NCBI RefSeq assembly: GCF_024129435.1
Contig: NZ_JAMXXN010000007.1
Span: forward strand, 106,496 to 170,495
DNA length: 64,000 nucleotides
From: Acinetobacter lwoffii
Lineage (GTDB): Bacteria; Pseudomonadota; Gammaproteobacteria; Pseudomonadales; Moraxellaceae
Direction of reading: 5' to 3'
Below the pieces are notes generated by a model. The model saw only the letters and a program-made list of their open reading frames with translations. It was not told the DNA's origin and made no database searches. Below are positions 34,220 to 44,757 of the stretch, in pieces. The position numbers and the translations under genes are program-made. Each line of letters starts with the position of its first letter. The stretch's first letter is position 1.

Positions 34220-37200
34220 ATGAAACGTATGTTGATTAATGCAACACATGCCGAAGAAATTCGCGTTGCACTTGTCACTGGTCAGCGTCTTTACGATTTT
34301 GATTTAGAAAATCGTACCCGTGAACAAAAAAAATCCAATATCTACAAAGGTCACGTGACTCGCGTTGAACCTTCTTTAGAAGCTGTATTCGTTGAATACG
34401 GTGCAGGTCGCCAAGGCTTCCTGTCAATGCGTGAAATCGCGAATTCATATTACAAAGCCGACCCTCGCCAAACTTCGAATATCCGTGAACTGATCACTGA
34501 AGGCACCGAGCTTCTGGTTCAGGTGGAAAAAGAAGAGCGTGGCAATAAAGGCGCTGCCCTGTCTACTTTTATCTCACTTGCTGGCCGTTATTTGGTCTTG
34601 ATGCCAAACAACCCTAAAGGTGGTGGTATCAGCCGTCAGATTTCTGGTTCAGTGCGTGAAGAACTGAAAGAAATGCTGGCAACACTGAACGTGCCACGTG
34701 GTATGAGTGTGATTGTGCGTACTGCCGGGATCGGTCGTTCACAAGAAGAATTGCAACTCGACTTACAGCACTTGTTAGACCTTTGGGCACAAATCCAGAG
34801 CACTGCAAGTTCAGGTCCATCGCCAATGCTGGTACATCAAGAAGCGGGCGTGGTGACACGTGCCATTCGTGACTACCTGCGTGATGATGTTGCTGAAATC
34901 CTGATTGACTCAGAACAAGCCTATAACGAAGCCTATAACTTCGTAAAAGCAGTAATGCCACGTCAGTTAGAAAAACTGAAAACTTATACCTTAAATGAAC
35001 CTTTATTCGCGCATTTCGCGATTGAAAGTCAAATTCAAACTGCTTATGAACGTGAAGTAAAACTTCCTTCGGGCGGTTCGATCGTGATCGACCAAACTGA
35101 AGCTCTGGTGTCCATCGACATTAACTCAGCAAAATCGACTCGCGGTAGCGACGTTGAAGACACCGCGTTAAACACCAACATTGAAGCGGCAGAAGAAATC
35201 GCGCGTCAATTACGTTTACGCGATATCGGTGGCCTGGTGGTGATCGACTTCATCGACATGACCAAAGACCGCAACCAGCGTATGGTGGAAGCGAAGCTAC
35301 GTGAAGCAACGCAAAGTGACCGTGCCCGTATTCAGTTCGGTCAATTGTCACGTTTTGGTTTGATGGAAATGAGCCGTCAACGCCTACGTCCTTCTCTTGA
35401 AGAAGCGACTGGCTACGTTTGCCCTCGCTGTCATGGTACCGGCATGGTCCGTGATCTTCGCTCTTTATCGCTTTCAATTATGCGTAAAGTGGAAGAGATT
35501 GCCCTGCGTGAACGTCATGGTGAAGTTCAAGTCGAAGTTCCAGTGGAAATTGCTGCCTTCTTATTGAATGAAAAACGTCACACCTTGGTGTATTTAGAAC
35601 AGACGTCAAATGTACGTGTGACTGTGTTGCCGCATCCGCATCTGGAAACACCGCATTATGAAATTACTTATAATGCCGAAGGCTTTGCACCAACCAGCTA
35701 TGAACGTACTGAAGCAACACGTTCAAGTGAAAAAGAGTTGGGCTATGAGTCATCTGAATGGCATTTAGAAGAAGAACAACATACGCATGCTGCTGCACCA
35801 GCGCCTGCTCAACAGCAAAACAACGGCAGAAACAATAAACGCCGTAACCAGCAAAACCAAAATGCACAGCAAGTACCTGTTGCGCAACAAGCTCCAGCCC
35901 AAGCACAAGTTGCTGCTCCTGCATCTAGCCCATGCGCATGGTTAGAAAACCTGTTTGTTCAAAAACAGGCTGCGACTGTTGATCAATCGCGTACTGCCAA
36001 CAATGCAGCTGCAGCAATTGAACAAATGATCAATGGCGGTGCGGTGAGCCGTGGTCAGTTCGGTCAATTGTCTGCACCAGTGGCACAACCTGCGCCACAG
36101 CAAGTGTCTCAACCTGCTGCTCCGGCAAGCAGCAATGCCTACCTTGCACCATCGACTGTAGCGCAAAAACAGGAACGTGATGCTGAGAAACCGGCAGAGC
36201 GTGATGAAAGAGCGCCGCGTCATAACAACAAAAAACCACGTAATCCGAAGCACAAAGAACCGCGTGAGCAGGTTCAGTCTGAAGCTTCCGCTCCTCAGCA
36301 ACATCAGGTGCATGAAGAAGTGGTTCAGGTATCTCGTCAAGAGCAACGTCATGAAGCACGTGAAAACAAGCGTAATTCTCGCCGTCAGCATCACAATGAG
36401 CCATCTCAGCAAAATGATGTTCAAAACAATGAACAACAGCCTCAACAGGTAATGCCACGTCGTGACCGCCGCAACCAGCCACGTCAGGAACGTCCAAATC
36501 GCCACCGCGATCCAAGCGTGCTGAATGAACAGGCTCAACAAGCAGCACCTGCAGTCGTTGAAGCGCCAGCAGTCAATGACAAGCAGCTTCGTGTTGAGTT
36601 GGTCGATGCACCACGTCAAGACGTGATGCCAACAGCCATGGTCGTGAATATTGACCAGGCGAAAAGCGAAATCGTGGCATTGAATGACAATGCTGCAATT
36701 GCAACGCCAGCGGTTGAAGTGACTGCACCGGCAGATGCGCCAGTTGAAGAAGCCGCGGCTGAAAATGTAGTGGAAGCTGCACTGAAAGCCCCTGCTGAAG
36801 AGGTTGTGCCAGCTGAAGAATCAAGCGCTGAAAAACCACGTGCCAGCAACGATCCGCGTCAGCGTCGTCGTCAGCAGCGTGAAGGACAGCCTCAACAGGC
36901 TACAGTTCAGAAGTTGACTCCTTCACAAGTACCAACGTTGGGTCAGTTCACCATTGGTAGCCTGATTCGCCATGTTTATGGTGAAGACTGCTCCGTACTG
37001 ATTGAACAGTTTGGTTTATTGCCAACCTTCAACCGTGCTCTAGAGAAGTTCACAAAAGAGTACAACGCGAGTCTGGTGGCTGCAGCAACGCCTGCCACAG
37101 AGAAAAAACCGGTCACCCGTGATGTTCAAGTGACCGTAGCCAAGGTTGAAGCAGAGCCTGCTCCAGTTCTGGACCTGACTCCACCAAAACCGGTGTCGGA

Positions 37201-37699
37201 CAAACGTGTCGCAAATGATCCACGTGAGCGTCGCCGTCTGGCTAAACAGGCTGCAGAACAGGCCCTGCAACAAGCCAAGCAACAGGCCAAAGTAGAAACA
37301 GCTCCGGCAGTTGAAACTGCGCCAGAAGCACCTGTAGCAGCAGAAGCGCAAGCAGAGTCTGCTCAAGCAGCGGCAACTGAAACTCCAGTAACCACTGAAG
37401 TAGCTATTGAAGAAACCGTAAATGCTCAGCCAGCTGAACAAGCAACTGAAACTACGGCACCAGTAGATACAGCTCCTACAGAAGCGGCTCCAGTGACTGA
37501 AGCTCAACCTAGAGATGCTGCGCCAGTTGAAGCAAATGCTGAATCAGAAGCTCCTATTACAGAAGCCCAGGATCAGGCCGAAGTAACAACAGAAGACACT
37601 GAAGCCAGCGAAGCTGAAAAAGCGGAGAAACAGGCTGCTCGTCCACGTCGTCCACGTGGTCGTCCACCGAAAAAAGCCAATACTGCAACTGAATCATAA
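34220..37699 (+). CDS. rne: Ribonuclease E
   Basis: RNase E is the essential endonuclease for mRNA decay and for rRNA and tRNA processing. The 1159 residues divide into a catalytic half with an S1 domain (about 35-120, [23 protein letters not shown]), the DNase I-like core with metal Asp at 300 (SIDINSAKS) and 343 (VVIDFIDM), and the zinc-link CPRCHGTG with Cys at 401 and 404. From about residue 500 on it is a long low-complexity tail rich in Gln, Ala, Pro, Glu and Arg, the degradosome scaffold type, ending in an [12 protein letters not shown] basic patch. The tail and length separate it from RNase G. AAGGTG precedes the ATG. Confidence 0.97.
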   Translation: MKRMLINATHAEEIRVALVTGQRLYDFDLENRTREQKKSNIYKGHVTRVEPSLEAVFVEYGAGRQGFLSMREIANSYYKADPRQTSNIRELITEGTELLVQVEKEERGNKGAALSTFISLAGRYLVLMPNNPKGGGISRQISGSVREELKEMLATLNVPRGMSVIVRTAGIGRSQEELQLDLQHLLDLWAQIQSTASSGPSPMLVHQEAGVVTRAIRDYLRDDVAEILIDSEQAYNEAYNFVKAVMPRQLEKLKTYTLNEPLFAHFAIESQIQTAYEREVKLPSGGSIVIDQTEALVSIDINSAKSTRGSDVEDTALNTNIEAAEEIARQLRLRDIGGLVVIDFIDMTKDRNQRMVEAKLREATQSDRARIQFGQLSRFGLMEMSRQRLRPSLEEATGYVCPRCHGTGMVRDLRSLSLSIMRKVEEIALRERHGEVQVEVPVEIAAFLLNEKRHTLVYLEQTSNVRVTVLPHPHLETPHYEITYNAEGFAPTSYERTEATRSSEKELGYESSEWHLEEEQHTHAAAPAPAQQQNNGRNNKRRNQQNQNAQQVPVAQQAPAQAQVAAPASSPCAWLENLFVQKQAATVDQSRTANNAAAAIEQMINGGAVSRGQFGQLSAPVAQPAPQQVSQPAAPASSNAYLAPSTVAQKQERDAEKPAERDERAPRHNNKKPRNPKHKEPREQVQSEASAPQQHQVHEEVVQVSRQEQRHEARENKRNSRRQHHNEPSQQNDVQNNEQQPQQVMPRRDRRNQPRQERPNRHRDPSVLNEQAQQAAPAVVEAPAVNDKQLRVELVDAPRQDVMPTAMVVNIDQAKSEIVALNDNAAIATPAVEVTAPADAPVEEAAAENVVEAALKAPAEEVVPAEESSAEKPRASNDPRQRRRQQREGQPQQATVQKLTPSQVPTLGQFTIGSLIRHVYGEDCSVLIEQFGLLPTFNRALEKFTKEYNASLVAAATPATEKKPVTRDVQVTVAKVEAEPAPVLDLTPPKPVSDKRVANDPRERRRLAKQAAEQALQQAKQQAKVETAPAVETAPEAPVAAEAQAESAQAAATETPVTTEVAIEETVNAQPAEQATETTAPVDTAPTEAAPVTEAQPRDAAPVEANAESEAPITEAQDQAEVTTEDTEASEAEKAEKQAARPRRPRGRPPKKANTATES

Positions 37700-37720
37700 T
37701 TTGCTTAATTGCAGTCATCT

Positions 37721-37758
37721 AAAAAAACCTAGTCATTTCGGTGACTAGGTTTTTTTTG
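37721..37758 (+). terminator. Terminator after rne
   Basis: AAAAACCTAGTCA and TGACTAGGTTTTT form a perfect stem around TTTCGG, then more T. Confidence 0.93.
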
Positions 37759-37872
37759 CTAGATTTAGTCAGAATAGGTTGATTGCACTAGTGTTTTAAC
37801 GCTAAAAGATGGATAGCTCGTCTACTGTATATAAATTGAACGTATCGGATACGAAAAATAAATAGGATTCTC

Positions 37873-39714
37873 ATGACCCAAATGAAACCACACGCTCTGA
37901 TTGGGATTGCAGATGTCGCTGCCAAAATCCCGGCTTTCTTGACCAAAGTGCCCAATTTGCTCACTGGTCTAAGACAGGCATATTTACGTACTCCGAACAC
38001 ACCGGCCGGCCTGGGTCTGGCTTTTGAAAAAGCCACCAAGCGTAACCCGGAAGGCATTGCCTTGCGTTTTGAAGAGCAAAGCTATAGCTATGCTGCTCTC
38101 AATGCCTGGGCCAACCAGATTGCCCATTTCTATCTATCCTTGGGCGCCAAGAAAGGTGATGTTGTTGCTGTCATGGTCGAGAACCGCCCTGAGCTGATTG
38201 CCAGCGTGATTGGTCTGGCTAAACTGGGTGTGACCACCGCTCTGGTCAATACCTCTCAAGTCGGCAAGGTGCTGACGCACAGTATCAATCTGGTCAAACC
38301 GATTGCCCTGATTGTGGGTGAAGAGTGTCGTCATGCAGTCAACGAGATTCGTAATGACCTGAATATTAGCAGTGACCGCCTGCACTGGTTTGCAGATCAA
38401 AACACTCAAGCCGATCCGGGTCAGGCGCCTGAAGGCTTTATCAACCTGGCTGAAAAAACCGATCTTGCTCCCAAATTCAATCCATCAACTACTCATTCGG
38501 TACAGGGCAAAGACGGGCTGTTCTATATTTACACCTCGGGCACCACGGGTCTACCTAAAGCGGTGATCTTTACCAATGGTCGCTGGACGCTGGCTTATGG
38601 CACCTATGGGCATGTGCTGAATCTCAATAAAGATGATGTGATGTACTGTACCCTGCCGCTTTGTCATGCCACAGGCATGGTGGTGTGCTGGTGCGGTGTC
38701 ATTGCAGGGAGCAGCACCCTGGCTATTCGCCGTAAATTTTCGACCTCTTCTTTCTGGAAGGATGTGCAAAAATTTGATGCCTCTGCGATTGGTTATGTCG
38801 GTGAGTTGTGCCGCTATCTGATGGATGCTCCCCCATCTGAACTGGAAAAAGGTCACCGCGTGACTAAGATGATTGGGAATGGCATGCGCCCAAATATCTG
38901 GGATAAATTTAAATCCCGTTTTGGCATTCAGGAAGTGCTGGAACTGTATGCCTCTAGTGAAGGCAATGTCGGTTTTAGCAATATTTTCAATTTTGACAAT
39001 ACCGTCGGTTTCTCACCCACACCGTATGCGATTATTGCCTTTGATAAAGATAAAAATGAGCCGGTACGGGATGCCAAAGGCCATTGCAAACGGGTGAAAA
39101 AAGGCGAAACTGGTTTATTAATTGGTAAAATTACCCGCCGTTCACCCTTTGATGGCTATACCGATCCGGAAAAAAACAAGTCAGTCATCATGCAGGATGT
39201 ATTTACCCAAGGTGATGCTTACTTCAATACCGGAGATCTGGTGCGTAATATCGGCTTCCGCCATGCCCAGTTTGTTGATCGTTTAGGCGATACTTTCCGC
39301 TGGAAAGGTGAAAATGTTTCCACCACTGAAGTGGAAAACATGCTGACTGAGTACGACAAAATCGTTGAAGCGGTGGTGTATGGCGTAGAAATCCCCAATA
39401 CCAATGGCCGTGCCGGCATGGCCGCGATTACCCTGCAACCCGATGTAAAATTGAAGGACACCGATTTAGCCACCATGGTCGCTTACTTTAAAAAATGCCT
39501 GCCAGCTTATGCAGTACCGGTATTTTTACGCGTACAACAGCAAGTTGAAACCACAGGCACCTTTAAATATCAGAAAAATAAATTGAAAGAGCAAGCATTT
39601 GATCCGAGTAAAACCGATGAACGCCTGCTGGTGTTATTGCCAGGTGCAACGGCATATTCCGAGCTCACCGCAGAGATTTTTGCCAATATTCAGGCTTATC
39701 AATATCGCTTCTAA
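37873..39714 (+). CDS. Long-chain acyl-CoA synthetase (AMP-binding, FATP-like)
   Basis: This 613-residue enzyme activates fatty acids through an acyl-AMP intermediate. The P-loop YIYTSGTTGLPKAVIF is at about residue 218, ELYASSEGNVGFSN is motif A5, DLVRNIGFRHAQFVDRLGDTFRWKGENVSTTEVE carries the hinge and C-terminal signatures, and GTFKYQKNKLKEQAFDP near the end carries the catalytic Lys. The LGDTFRWKGENVSTTEV form belongs to the very-long-chain/FATP branch rather than E. coli FadD. There is a hydrophobic stretch near residues 90-110 and no signal peptide. AGGA precedes the ATG. It stands alone. Confidence 0.9.
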   Translation: MTQMKPHALIGIADVAAKIPAFLTKVPNLLTGLRQAYLRTPNTPAGLGLAFEKATKRNPEGIALRFEEQSYSYAALNAWANQIAHFYLSLGAKKGDVVAVMVENRPELIASVIGLAKLGVTTALVNTSQVGKVLTHSINLVKPIALIVGEECRHAVNEIRNDLNISSDRLHWFADQNTQADPGQAPEGFINLAEKTDLAPKFNPSTTHSVQGKDGLFYIYTSGTTGLPKAVIFTNGRWTLAYGTYGHVLNLNKDDVMYCTLPLCHATGMVVCWCGVIAGSSTLAIRRKFSTSSFWKDVQKFDASAIGYVGELCRYLMDAPPSELEKGHRVTKMIGNGMRPNIWDKFKSRFGIQEVLELYASSEGNVGFSNIFNFDNTVGFSPTPYAIIAFDKDKNEPVRDAKGHCKRVKKGETGLLIGKITRRSPFDGYTDPEKNKSVIMQDVFTQGDAYFNTGDLVRNIGFRHAQFVDRLGDTFRWKGENVSTTEVENMLTEYDKIVEAVVYGVEIPNTNGRAGMAAITLQPDVKLKDTDLATMVAYFKKCLPAYAVPVFLRVQQQVETTGTFKYQKNKLKEQAFDPSKTDERLLVLLPGATAYSELTAEIFANIQAYQYRF

Positions 39715-39798
39715 GTACTGAAGTTGCCTATTTTTTGTTTAGATAAAGCATAATTGTTGTATTTATAATCAAACATGGGCAACTTTGTTATTTTTTGC

Positions 39799-39826
39799 TT
39801 GCGCTGAAATGAGATCTTGCTACAAT
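39799..39826 (+). promoter_or_regulatory. Probable promoter of the tRNA-Lys cluster
   Basis: TTGCGC (39799-39804) and TACAAT (39821-39826) are separated by 16 bases and lie about 80 bases before the first tRNA. A TTGCTT overlapping the first box would give a 20-base spacer, which is less likely. Confidence 0.5.
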
Positions 39827-39909
39827 ACGCTCCATCAAACAAAGTGGTGCTTTAAGCTATTTAGCTTGACTTGCACTGCACATTCAAACCTGGTTTGAAT
39901 GATGGTTCA

Positions 39910-39985
39910 GGGTCGTTAGCTCAGCTGGTAGAGCAGCGGACTTTTAATCCGTTGGTCCCGCGTTCGAATCGCGGACGACCCACCA
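39910..39985 (+). tRNA. tRNA-Lys(UUU), copy 1
   Basis: This is a 76-base cloverleaf: the acceptor stem GGGTCGT pairs with ACGACCC, the anticodon loop is CTTTTAA (anticodon TTT), the T loop is TTCGAAT, and the 3' CCA is encoded. Confidence 0.98.
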
Positions 39986-40005
39986 CTTATTTGATATTCC
40001 TTGAT

Positions 40006-40081
40006 GGGTCGTTAGCTCAGCTGGTAGAGCAGCGGACTTTTAATCCGTTGGTCCCGCGTTCGAATCGCGGACGACCCACCA
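40006..40081 (+). tRNA. tRNA-Lys(UUU), copy 2
   Basis: Identical to copy 1 and placed 20 bases after it; encoded CCA at 40079-40081. Confidence 0.98.
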
Positions 40082-40153
40082 TCTTCCGAAAGGATCACGT
40101 AAAAGTACACCACACTCTTGCGTCATAAAAATGGTCATCATTTTTATTCCTCA

Positions 40154-40229
40154 GGGTCGTTAGCTCAGCTGGTAGAGCAGCGGACTTTTAATCCGTTGGT
40201 CCCGCGTTCGAATCGCGGACGACCCACCA
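40154..40229 (+). tRNA. tRNA-Lys(UUU), copy 3
   Basis: Identical to copies 1 and 2 and placed 72 bases after copy 2; encoded CCA at 40227-40229. The three are probably one transcript. Confidence 0.98.
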
Positions 40230-40411
40230 TTCTTTCCTTAGAATGTTTCTCTAATTCCCCTCATGATATTTTAATTAAATTGCGATGTTTTGGTCGTGTA
40301 TTTCTGCGCCTAGATTTTATGCTCACGCGTTCCCACCACTCGCCTTTATTGTCTAATCTAAATCATATTTGAATTAAGCTTTCGACCAGATCAGCCGATT
40401 TTTATCGGGCA

Positions 40412-41093
40412 TTATTTTTGAATATGAAAGGATGTGTCTTTGACCAGTTCATAGGCTTTTGAAGGTGCCGGATAACCGCGATCAAATAATTCCCGGTTGG
40501 TTCTTTCCTTTTCACTATAGATTTTTTCCAGATTCATGACTAAGTGATTTGAATCTTTAATCTTATAGTAAAAGCTCGCCCCTTCTTTGCGATTCACCAC
40601 CACATCGGTACGTTCCGGATTGATAAACCAGCGGTCTTTACGGTAGGTGATATTGTGAGCCGTGCTGTTTTTGGTATTATCAATAAATACCTTCCCATAC
40701 TGCAAAATGCTGCGATGCACCGTACCGTCCGGCATTAGAGTCAAAATAAATTCTGCCTTACCTTCAGTACAGGGCGCAAAGCGGCCATCACAGTCGATTT
40801 CAGTATGATAGCGACCTATAAACACCTTGGCATCCTCTGGTACAGTTGCCATCTGCTTCTACCGGAACAGTCGCCTGCCCTGCGACCTGAGTTAAAGATT
40901 TGGCGCTGACGGTCACTACATCGGCCTTCGTATTGGCAGCGGAAATTTTAACGCCTTCTTCTGATGTTGCCTGACTTTCCTGTTCAGGTTTGACCTGCTG
41001 CTGATCACAAGCCTGCAAAATCACTACACTCCCCAACACCAGGCTACATTTAAAAAAACTGCTTAATGTACAACGTGATACATCCAATTTCAT
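40412..41093 (-). pseudogene. Lipoprotein gene split by a frameshift
   Basis: Two overlapping frames read as one protein. The N-terminal part starts at ATG 41093 (MKLDVSRC), has a lipobox LQAC and continues to a stop at 40800. The C-terminal part lies in another frame from about 40852 (MATVPEDAKVFIGRYHTEIDC) to 40412. Near the switch two imperfect copies of GCRACTGTWCC stand 25 bases apart (40874 and 40849); removing 25 bases would join the frames. The C-terminal half, with CDGRFAPC and LTLMPDGTVHRSILQYG, resembles NlpE-type lipoproteins in pattern only. Alternatives are two separate genes or a sequencing error. Confidence 0.55.
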
Positions 41094-41337
41094 TTTTAAT
41101 AAACCTAAATAGGAAACATGGCGAGCAAAAAGCACACAGCAAAGCTGATGAACTTTACACAAGAGTTCAATAGAATTTTCACTATGTTAGTAGCTCTTAG
41201 ATCTGGTTTTAATCTTTATTAACATTACTTAACGATTTTATTTGTAATCAGCACTTTAAAAAGTTTAAGTAAACTCCATTTATTATAAGTATGGATCCAT
41301 TTTAGGATTCAAACCTATTTTTAATCAGGAGATTTTA

Positions 41338-41613
41338 ATGGCCAATGTTGGTTTATATCGCTCTAACCGCTCAAACATGATTGCAGGTGTGATGGGTGGT
41401 ATTGCTGAACGTTTTGGTTGGAACGCAAATTTATTACGTCTGATTTTTGTGGTGATTTCAATCATGAGTGCCGCATTCCCGGGTATTTTGGTTTATCTGG
41501 TGTTGTGGTTAATCATGCCGAAAAAACAGTACAGAATTGATCATGACAGCGTTCATCAACCTCAGGGCTATCAAAATCCCGTGCGTACAGTAAATCAGGA
41601 TAAACGCTATTAA
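41338..41613 (+). CDS. PspC-domain membrane protein
   Basis: This 91-residue protein starts with the PspC pattern GLYRSNRSNMIAGVMGGIAERFGWNANLLRLIFV, followed by one transmembrane segment (VISIMSAAFPGILVYLVLWLIMP) and a hydrophilic tail. PspC proteins sense envelope stress together with PspA/PspB, but no other psp gene is visible here and stand-alone PspC-domain proteins are common. CAGGAGA precedes the ATG, and a clear terminator follows. Confidence 0.92.
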   Translation: MANVGLYRSNRSNMIAGVMGGIAERFGWNANLLRLIFVVISIMSAAFPGILVYLVLWLIMPKKQYRIDHDSVHQPQGYQNPVRTVNQDKRY

Positions 41614-41702
41614 GCCATACAGTCATTTTTAACAAGCCTTCTTAACCAGTTTCATCGCAGAGCTTCCTCTTTCACCCCGGTTAAATGGGATGAAATTTTG
41701 AT

Positions 41703-41740
41703 GCCACGGTAATTTCCCCAAGTTATCGTGGCTTTTTTTG
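41703..41740 (+). terminator. Terminator after the PspC-domain gene
   Basis: GCCACG-G-TAA and TTA-T-CGTGGC pair around a long loop, followed by TTTTTTT. Confidence 0.8.
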
Positions 41741-41843
41741 CCTATCTTTTTTGTTATTTCTTTGCTGTATTACAGCTTTTCACTTTCTTTCTTAGTTGAA
41801 TTCACGATAAGTTCAAGATTCCAATTTTTGAAATGGATTTCAC

Positions 41844-42629
41844 ATGACTCAGGCAGAATGGATGATGCTGTGGCTCTGTGCCTTAGCAGCCCTGCTGCAT
41901 GGTTTAAGCGGCTTTGGCTTTCCCATGATGAGTACGGCTGTTCTGTCCAGTGCATATCCGCTTAGTATCGCGGTTACGCTTGTCATTCTGCCCTGCCTGC
42001 TGCTGAATCTGATCATGCTGAATGCCGATCCTACGCATAGTCTGTTGAATAGCATTGGCTATTATATAAAACGCTATTGGCCACTAATGCTTAGTAGCCT
42101 GATCGGCAGTGTACTCGGGGTCAAACTGTTACTTTGGCTAAATGAGGCTTATTTAAAACTGTTATTAGGTCTAGTAATCATATTTTATGTCTTGGACCAA
42201 TTACGGGCACGGCCTTTGCAAGTTAGTCCGCATATTTCCAGTATGCTCTGTTTTGGTTTACTGGCCGGCATTATTGGAGGGGCGACCAATGCTATGGCAC
42301 CTTTTTTAATGATGTATCTGATGAGTTGCCAGCTGTCTAAAACAGCTATTGTCATTATCAGTAATCTCAATTTCATTGCCGGTAAACTGATCCAGCTGGT
42401 TTTACTTTTTCCAATTCTGATCACACTGGAAACCCATCAACAGCATATTCTGATCGGGATCAGCTTATTCGCCCTTGCTGGTGTCTGGATTGGAGGCAAA
42501 ATACGCCATCGTTTATCTCAGCAACACTTCAAATGGATTGTCTTGGCTTTACTTTTCGGCTTGGGCCTGTATGCCTTCTGGCAAAGTACTGGATTATTGC
42601 AACAATCTGGTTATAGTATCTTTAAATAG
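41844..42629 (+). CDS. TSUP-family (TauE/SafE) permease
   Basis: This 261-residue protein has seven to eight hydrophobic helices in the two-halves layout of TauE/SafE sulfite or organosulfonate exporters. The conserved starts are LLHGLSGFGFPMMST in the first half and GLLAGIIGGATNAMAPFLMMYL in the second. The substrate is unknown; family members move sulfite, sulfoacetate and similar anions. The ribosome-binding site is weak. It lies 82 bp before the DASS transporter gene and may share its transcript. Confidence 0.87.
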   Translation: MTQAEWMMLWLCALAALLHGLSGFGFPMMSTAVLSSAYPLSIAVTLVILPCLLLNLIMLNADPTHSLLNSIGYYIKRYWPLMLSSLIGSVLGVKLLLWLNEAYLKLLLGLVIIFYVLDQLRARPLQVSPHISSMLCFGLLAGIIGGATNAMAPFLMMYLMSCQLSKTAIVIISNLNFIAGKLIQLVLLFPILITLETHQQHILIGISLFALAGVWIGGKIRHRLSQQHFKWIVLALLFGLGLYAFWQSTGLLQQSGYSIFK

Positions 42630-42711
42630 GATATTTTTTAAGCAAAACAAAATTACAAATTTAAAGCTAATATAAAAAATGATGTAAATAAAAATCTTGC
42701 AAGGAGAGCAT

Positions 42712-44124
42712 ATGACTCAGACCAACCTAGCTACCCCGACCAATGCCATGTCCAAAGGGCTGCTTAAAGGCTGGATTCTTATTTTTGTCGCAGCCATTGT
42801 AGCCTATGGCTTATATCTTTACCTGCCCTATGACCAGAATGCCAATAAAGGACTGGCACTTTTAGCCTTTATCGGTATCTTATGGCTGACTGAAGCCATT
42901 CATATCACGATTACAGCTTTACTCATCCCCGTGATGGCGGTATTGCTGGCCATGCCAATGGCCTCTGGTGAGGAACTGGTTCCGATTACCACACAAGCCG
43001 CTTTGGTCACTTTTGCCGATCCTGTCATTTTCCTGTTTTTTGGTGGTTTTGCGCTGGCAACGGCGTTGCATATCCAGAAACTGGACCGGAAAATTGCCAT
43101 GTGGATCATCTCCATGTCCAGAGGGCATCTGGGCATTTCTGTACTGGCGATTTTTGTGGTGACGGCGCTGCTGTCCATGTGGATTTCCAATACGGCGACT
43201 GCTGCCATGATGCTGCCTTTGGCCTTAGGCTTGCTTTCACATATGGATGTCAGCAAGGATCGTAAAACTTTTGTCTTTATCCTGCTCGGCATTGCCTATT
43301 CGGCCAGTATTGGCGGACTGGGCACCATGGTCGGTTCCCCTCCGAATGCCATTGCCGCCAAGGCCCTCGGCTATGATTTTGCCGACTGGATGAAAATCGG
43401 CTTGCCGATGATGTTCATTATTCTTCCTGCCATGCTGGTCAGTTTATATCTGGTACTACGTCCAAAACTGAATCATAAAATACAATTTGCGACCGAAGAT
43501 ATTCCTTGGACCAGAACCCGTATAGCCACCATGATCCTCTTTCTCTGTACTGCAATTGCCTGGATTTTCAGTAAAAAATTCACCGAAATTTTTGGTATTT
43601 CCCAGCCGGATACCTGGATTGCAATTTTGGCTGCCTGTATGGTGGTGATTCTGGGTACCGCAAGCTGGAAACAGATTGCAGAAAATACCGACTGGGGGGT
43701 CTTGTACCTATTTGGTGGTGGTCTGACCTTGAGTGCCATTCTGAAGGATTCAGGCAGTTCGCTGGTACTGGGTCAAACTCTGGCCAATGCCTTTGGTGAT
43801 GCCTCCCCGCTGATGATTATTTTCGTAGTCGCTACTTTTATTATCTTCCTGACTGAATTTACCAGTAATACCGCTTCAGCTGCCTTGCTGGTACCAGTAT
43901 TTGCCGCGATTGCGGATCAGATGGGCATGCCCAAAGAAATTCTGGTGATTGTCATTGGTATTGGTGCCTCATGTGCCTTTATGCTGCCGGTTGCTACCCC
44001 GCCAAATGCGATTGTTTTTGGAACCGGTCATATCCAGCAAAGCGAAATGATGAAAGTCGGTTTTGTACTGAATATCATGTGTATCTTTATTATTTCACTG
44101 TTTATTTACTGGTTCTTTATTTAA
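42712..44124 (+). CDS. DASS-family (SLC13) sodium/dicarboxylate symporter
   Basis: This 470-residue inner-membrane carrier has the two SNT signature motifs that bind carboxylate and sodium: MWISNTATAAMMLPL (about residue 160) and TEFTSNTASAALLVPV (about residue 385). ATPPNAIVFGTGHI near the end is the family C-terminal signature. Likely substrates are C4-dicarboxylates, citrate or sulfate; sequence alone does not decide. ATG 42712 is chosen because AAGGAG stands just upstream. A perfect hairpin follows the stop. Confidence 0.92.
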   Translation: MTQTNLATPTNAMSKGLLKGWILIFVAAIVAYGLYLYLPYDQNANKGLALLAFIGILWLTEAIHITITALLIPVMAVLLAMPMASGEELVPITTQAALVTFADPVIFLFFGGFALATALHIQKLDRKIAMWIISMSRGHLGISVLAIFVVTALLSMWISNTATAAMMLPLALGLLSHMDVSKDRKTFVFILLGIAYSASIGGLGTMVGSPPNAIAAKALGYDFADWMKIGLPMMFIILPAMLVSLYLVLRPKLNHKIQFATEDIPWTRTRIATMILFLCTAIAWIFSKKFTEIFGISQPDTWIAILAACMVVILGTASWKQIAENTDWGVLYLFGGGLTLSAILKDSGSSLVLGQTLANAFGDASPLMIIFVVATFIIFLTEFTSNTASAALLVPVFAAIADQMGMPKEILVIVIGIGASCAFMLPVATPPNAIVFGTGHIQQSEMMKVGFVLNIMCIFIISLFIYWFFI

Positions 44125-44153
44125 TCATTAAAGTTTTAAGCATCACACCATCC

Positions 44154-44179
44154 ACAAAGCACACTCCGGTGTGCTTTGT
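44154..44179 (+). terminator. Hairpin after the DASS transporter gene
   Basis: ACAAAGCACAC-TCCG-GTGTGCTTTGT is a perfect eleven-base stem; the following CGTATT is a poor T-run, so termination is likely but not certain. Confidence 0.6.
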
Positions 44180-44285
44180 CGTATTAATCGCCTATATGTT
44201 GAATCTTTCTCTCATCGAAAAATGATATGCATTTAACAATGATAAAGTCCCTATATTAAAAACATCAAAAAGTGGCAAATAGATA

Positions 44286-44720
44286 TTGGACAGGATATTT
44301 CACTTAATCTCTCAACCGATCCAGAATTCCCCTTGGAAAATGACATTTAACCTCGCGCTTGCACCTCTGATCATAGCTGTAATTTTATTCCCTTATGCGC
44401 TATTTCATGAAGCCAGCTCTGGGATTTTCTCCATTTTCAAGAGCCTGTTTTCAGCGCTTTTTATTAGCTTTTTTGTCTGCCTGACTTACTGGATGATGAT
44501 CTTCCCTTTCCTATTGGTGACTCACCTGCTGCTACGCCATTATCAACTGTTTAATATCATCACGATTTTAATGAGCTGCGTACTGGAAACCCTGATTCTG
44601 GCCTATATCTCGCATCCTTCAAGTGAAAATTTTAGTTCCCATTTTTTGTTTCTGCTGTGTTTTTCCCTGCCGATGGCACTATTTTACAGTTTTCTCAGCC
44701 GGCAAGCTGACCAGAGTTGA
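44286..44720 (+). CDS. Putative small multi-pass membrane protein
   Basis: This frame of 144 codons encodes four hydrophobic segments (from about residues 20, 45, 80 and 120) and belongs to no family known to me. It would start with TTG at 44286; an ATG at 44340 gives a shorter version that begins just before the first helix. Neither has a clear ribosome-binding site. It ends 38 bp before the convergent HPP-CBS gene. The membrane pattern and length favour a real gene. Confidence 0.55.
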   Translation: MDRIFHLISQPIQNSPWKMTFNLALAPLIIAVILFPYALFHEASSGIFSIFKSLFSALFISFFVCLTYWMMIFPFLLVTHLLLRHYQLFNIITILMSCVLETLILAYISHPSSENFSSHFLFLLCFSLPMALFYSFLSRQADQS

Positions 44721-44757
44721 TCAGGCATGCTCTGTTAAATTCCGTTTTAATCCGGTT

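Noticed and set aside
35942..36839. Long antisense frames over the C-terminal half of rne
   Set aside because: They arise from the low-complexity Gln/Ala/Glu coding bias of the RNase E tail read backwards and have no ribosome-binding site.
39871..40372. Open frames across the tRNA-Lys genes encoding repeated SLAQLVEQRTFNPLVPRSN
   Set aside because: They are translations of tRNA genes; the repeated peptide simply mirrors the three tRNA copies.
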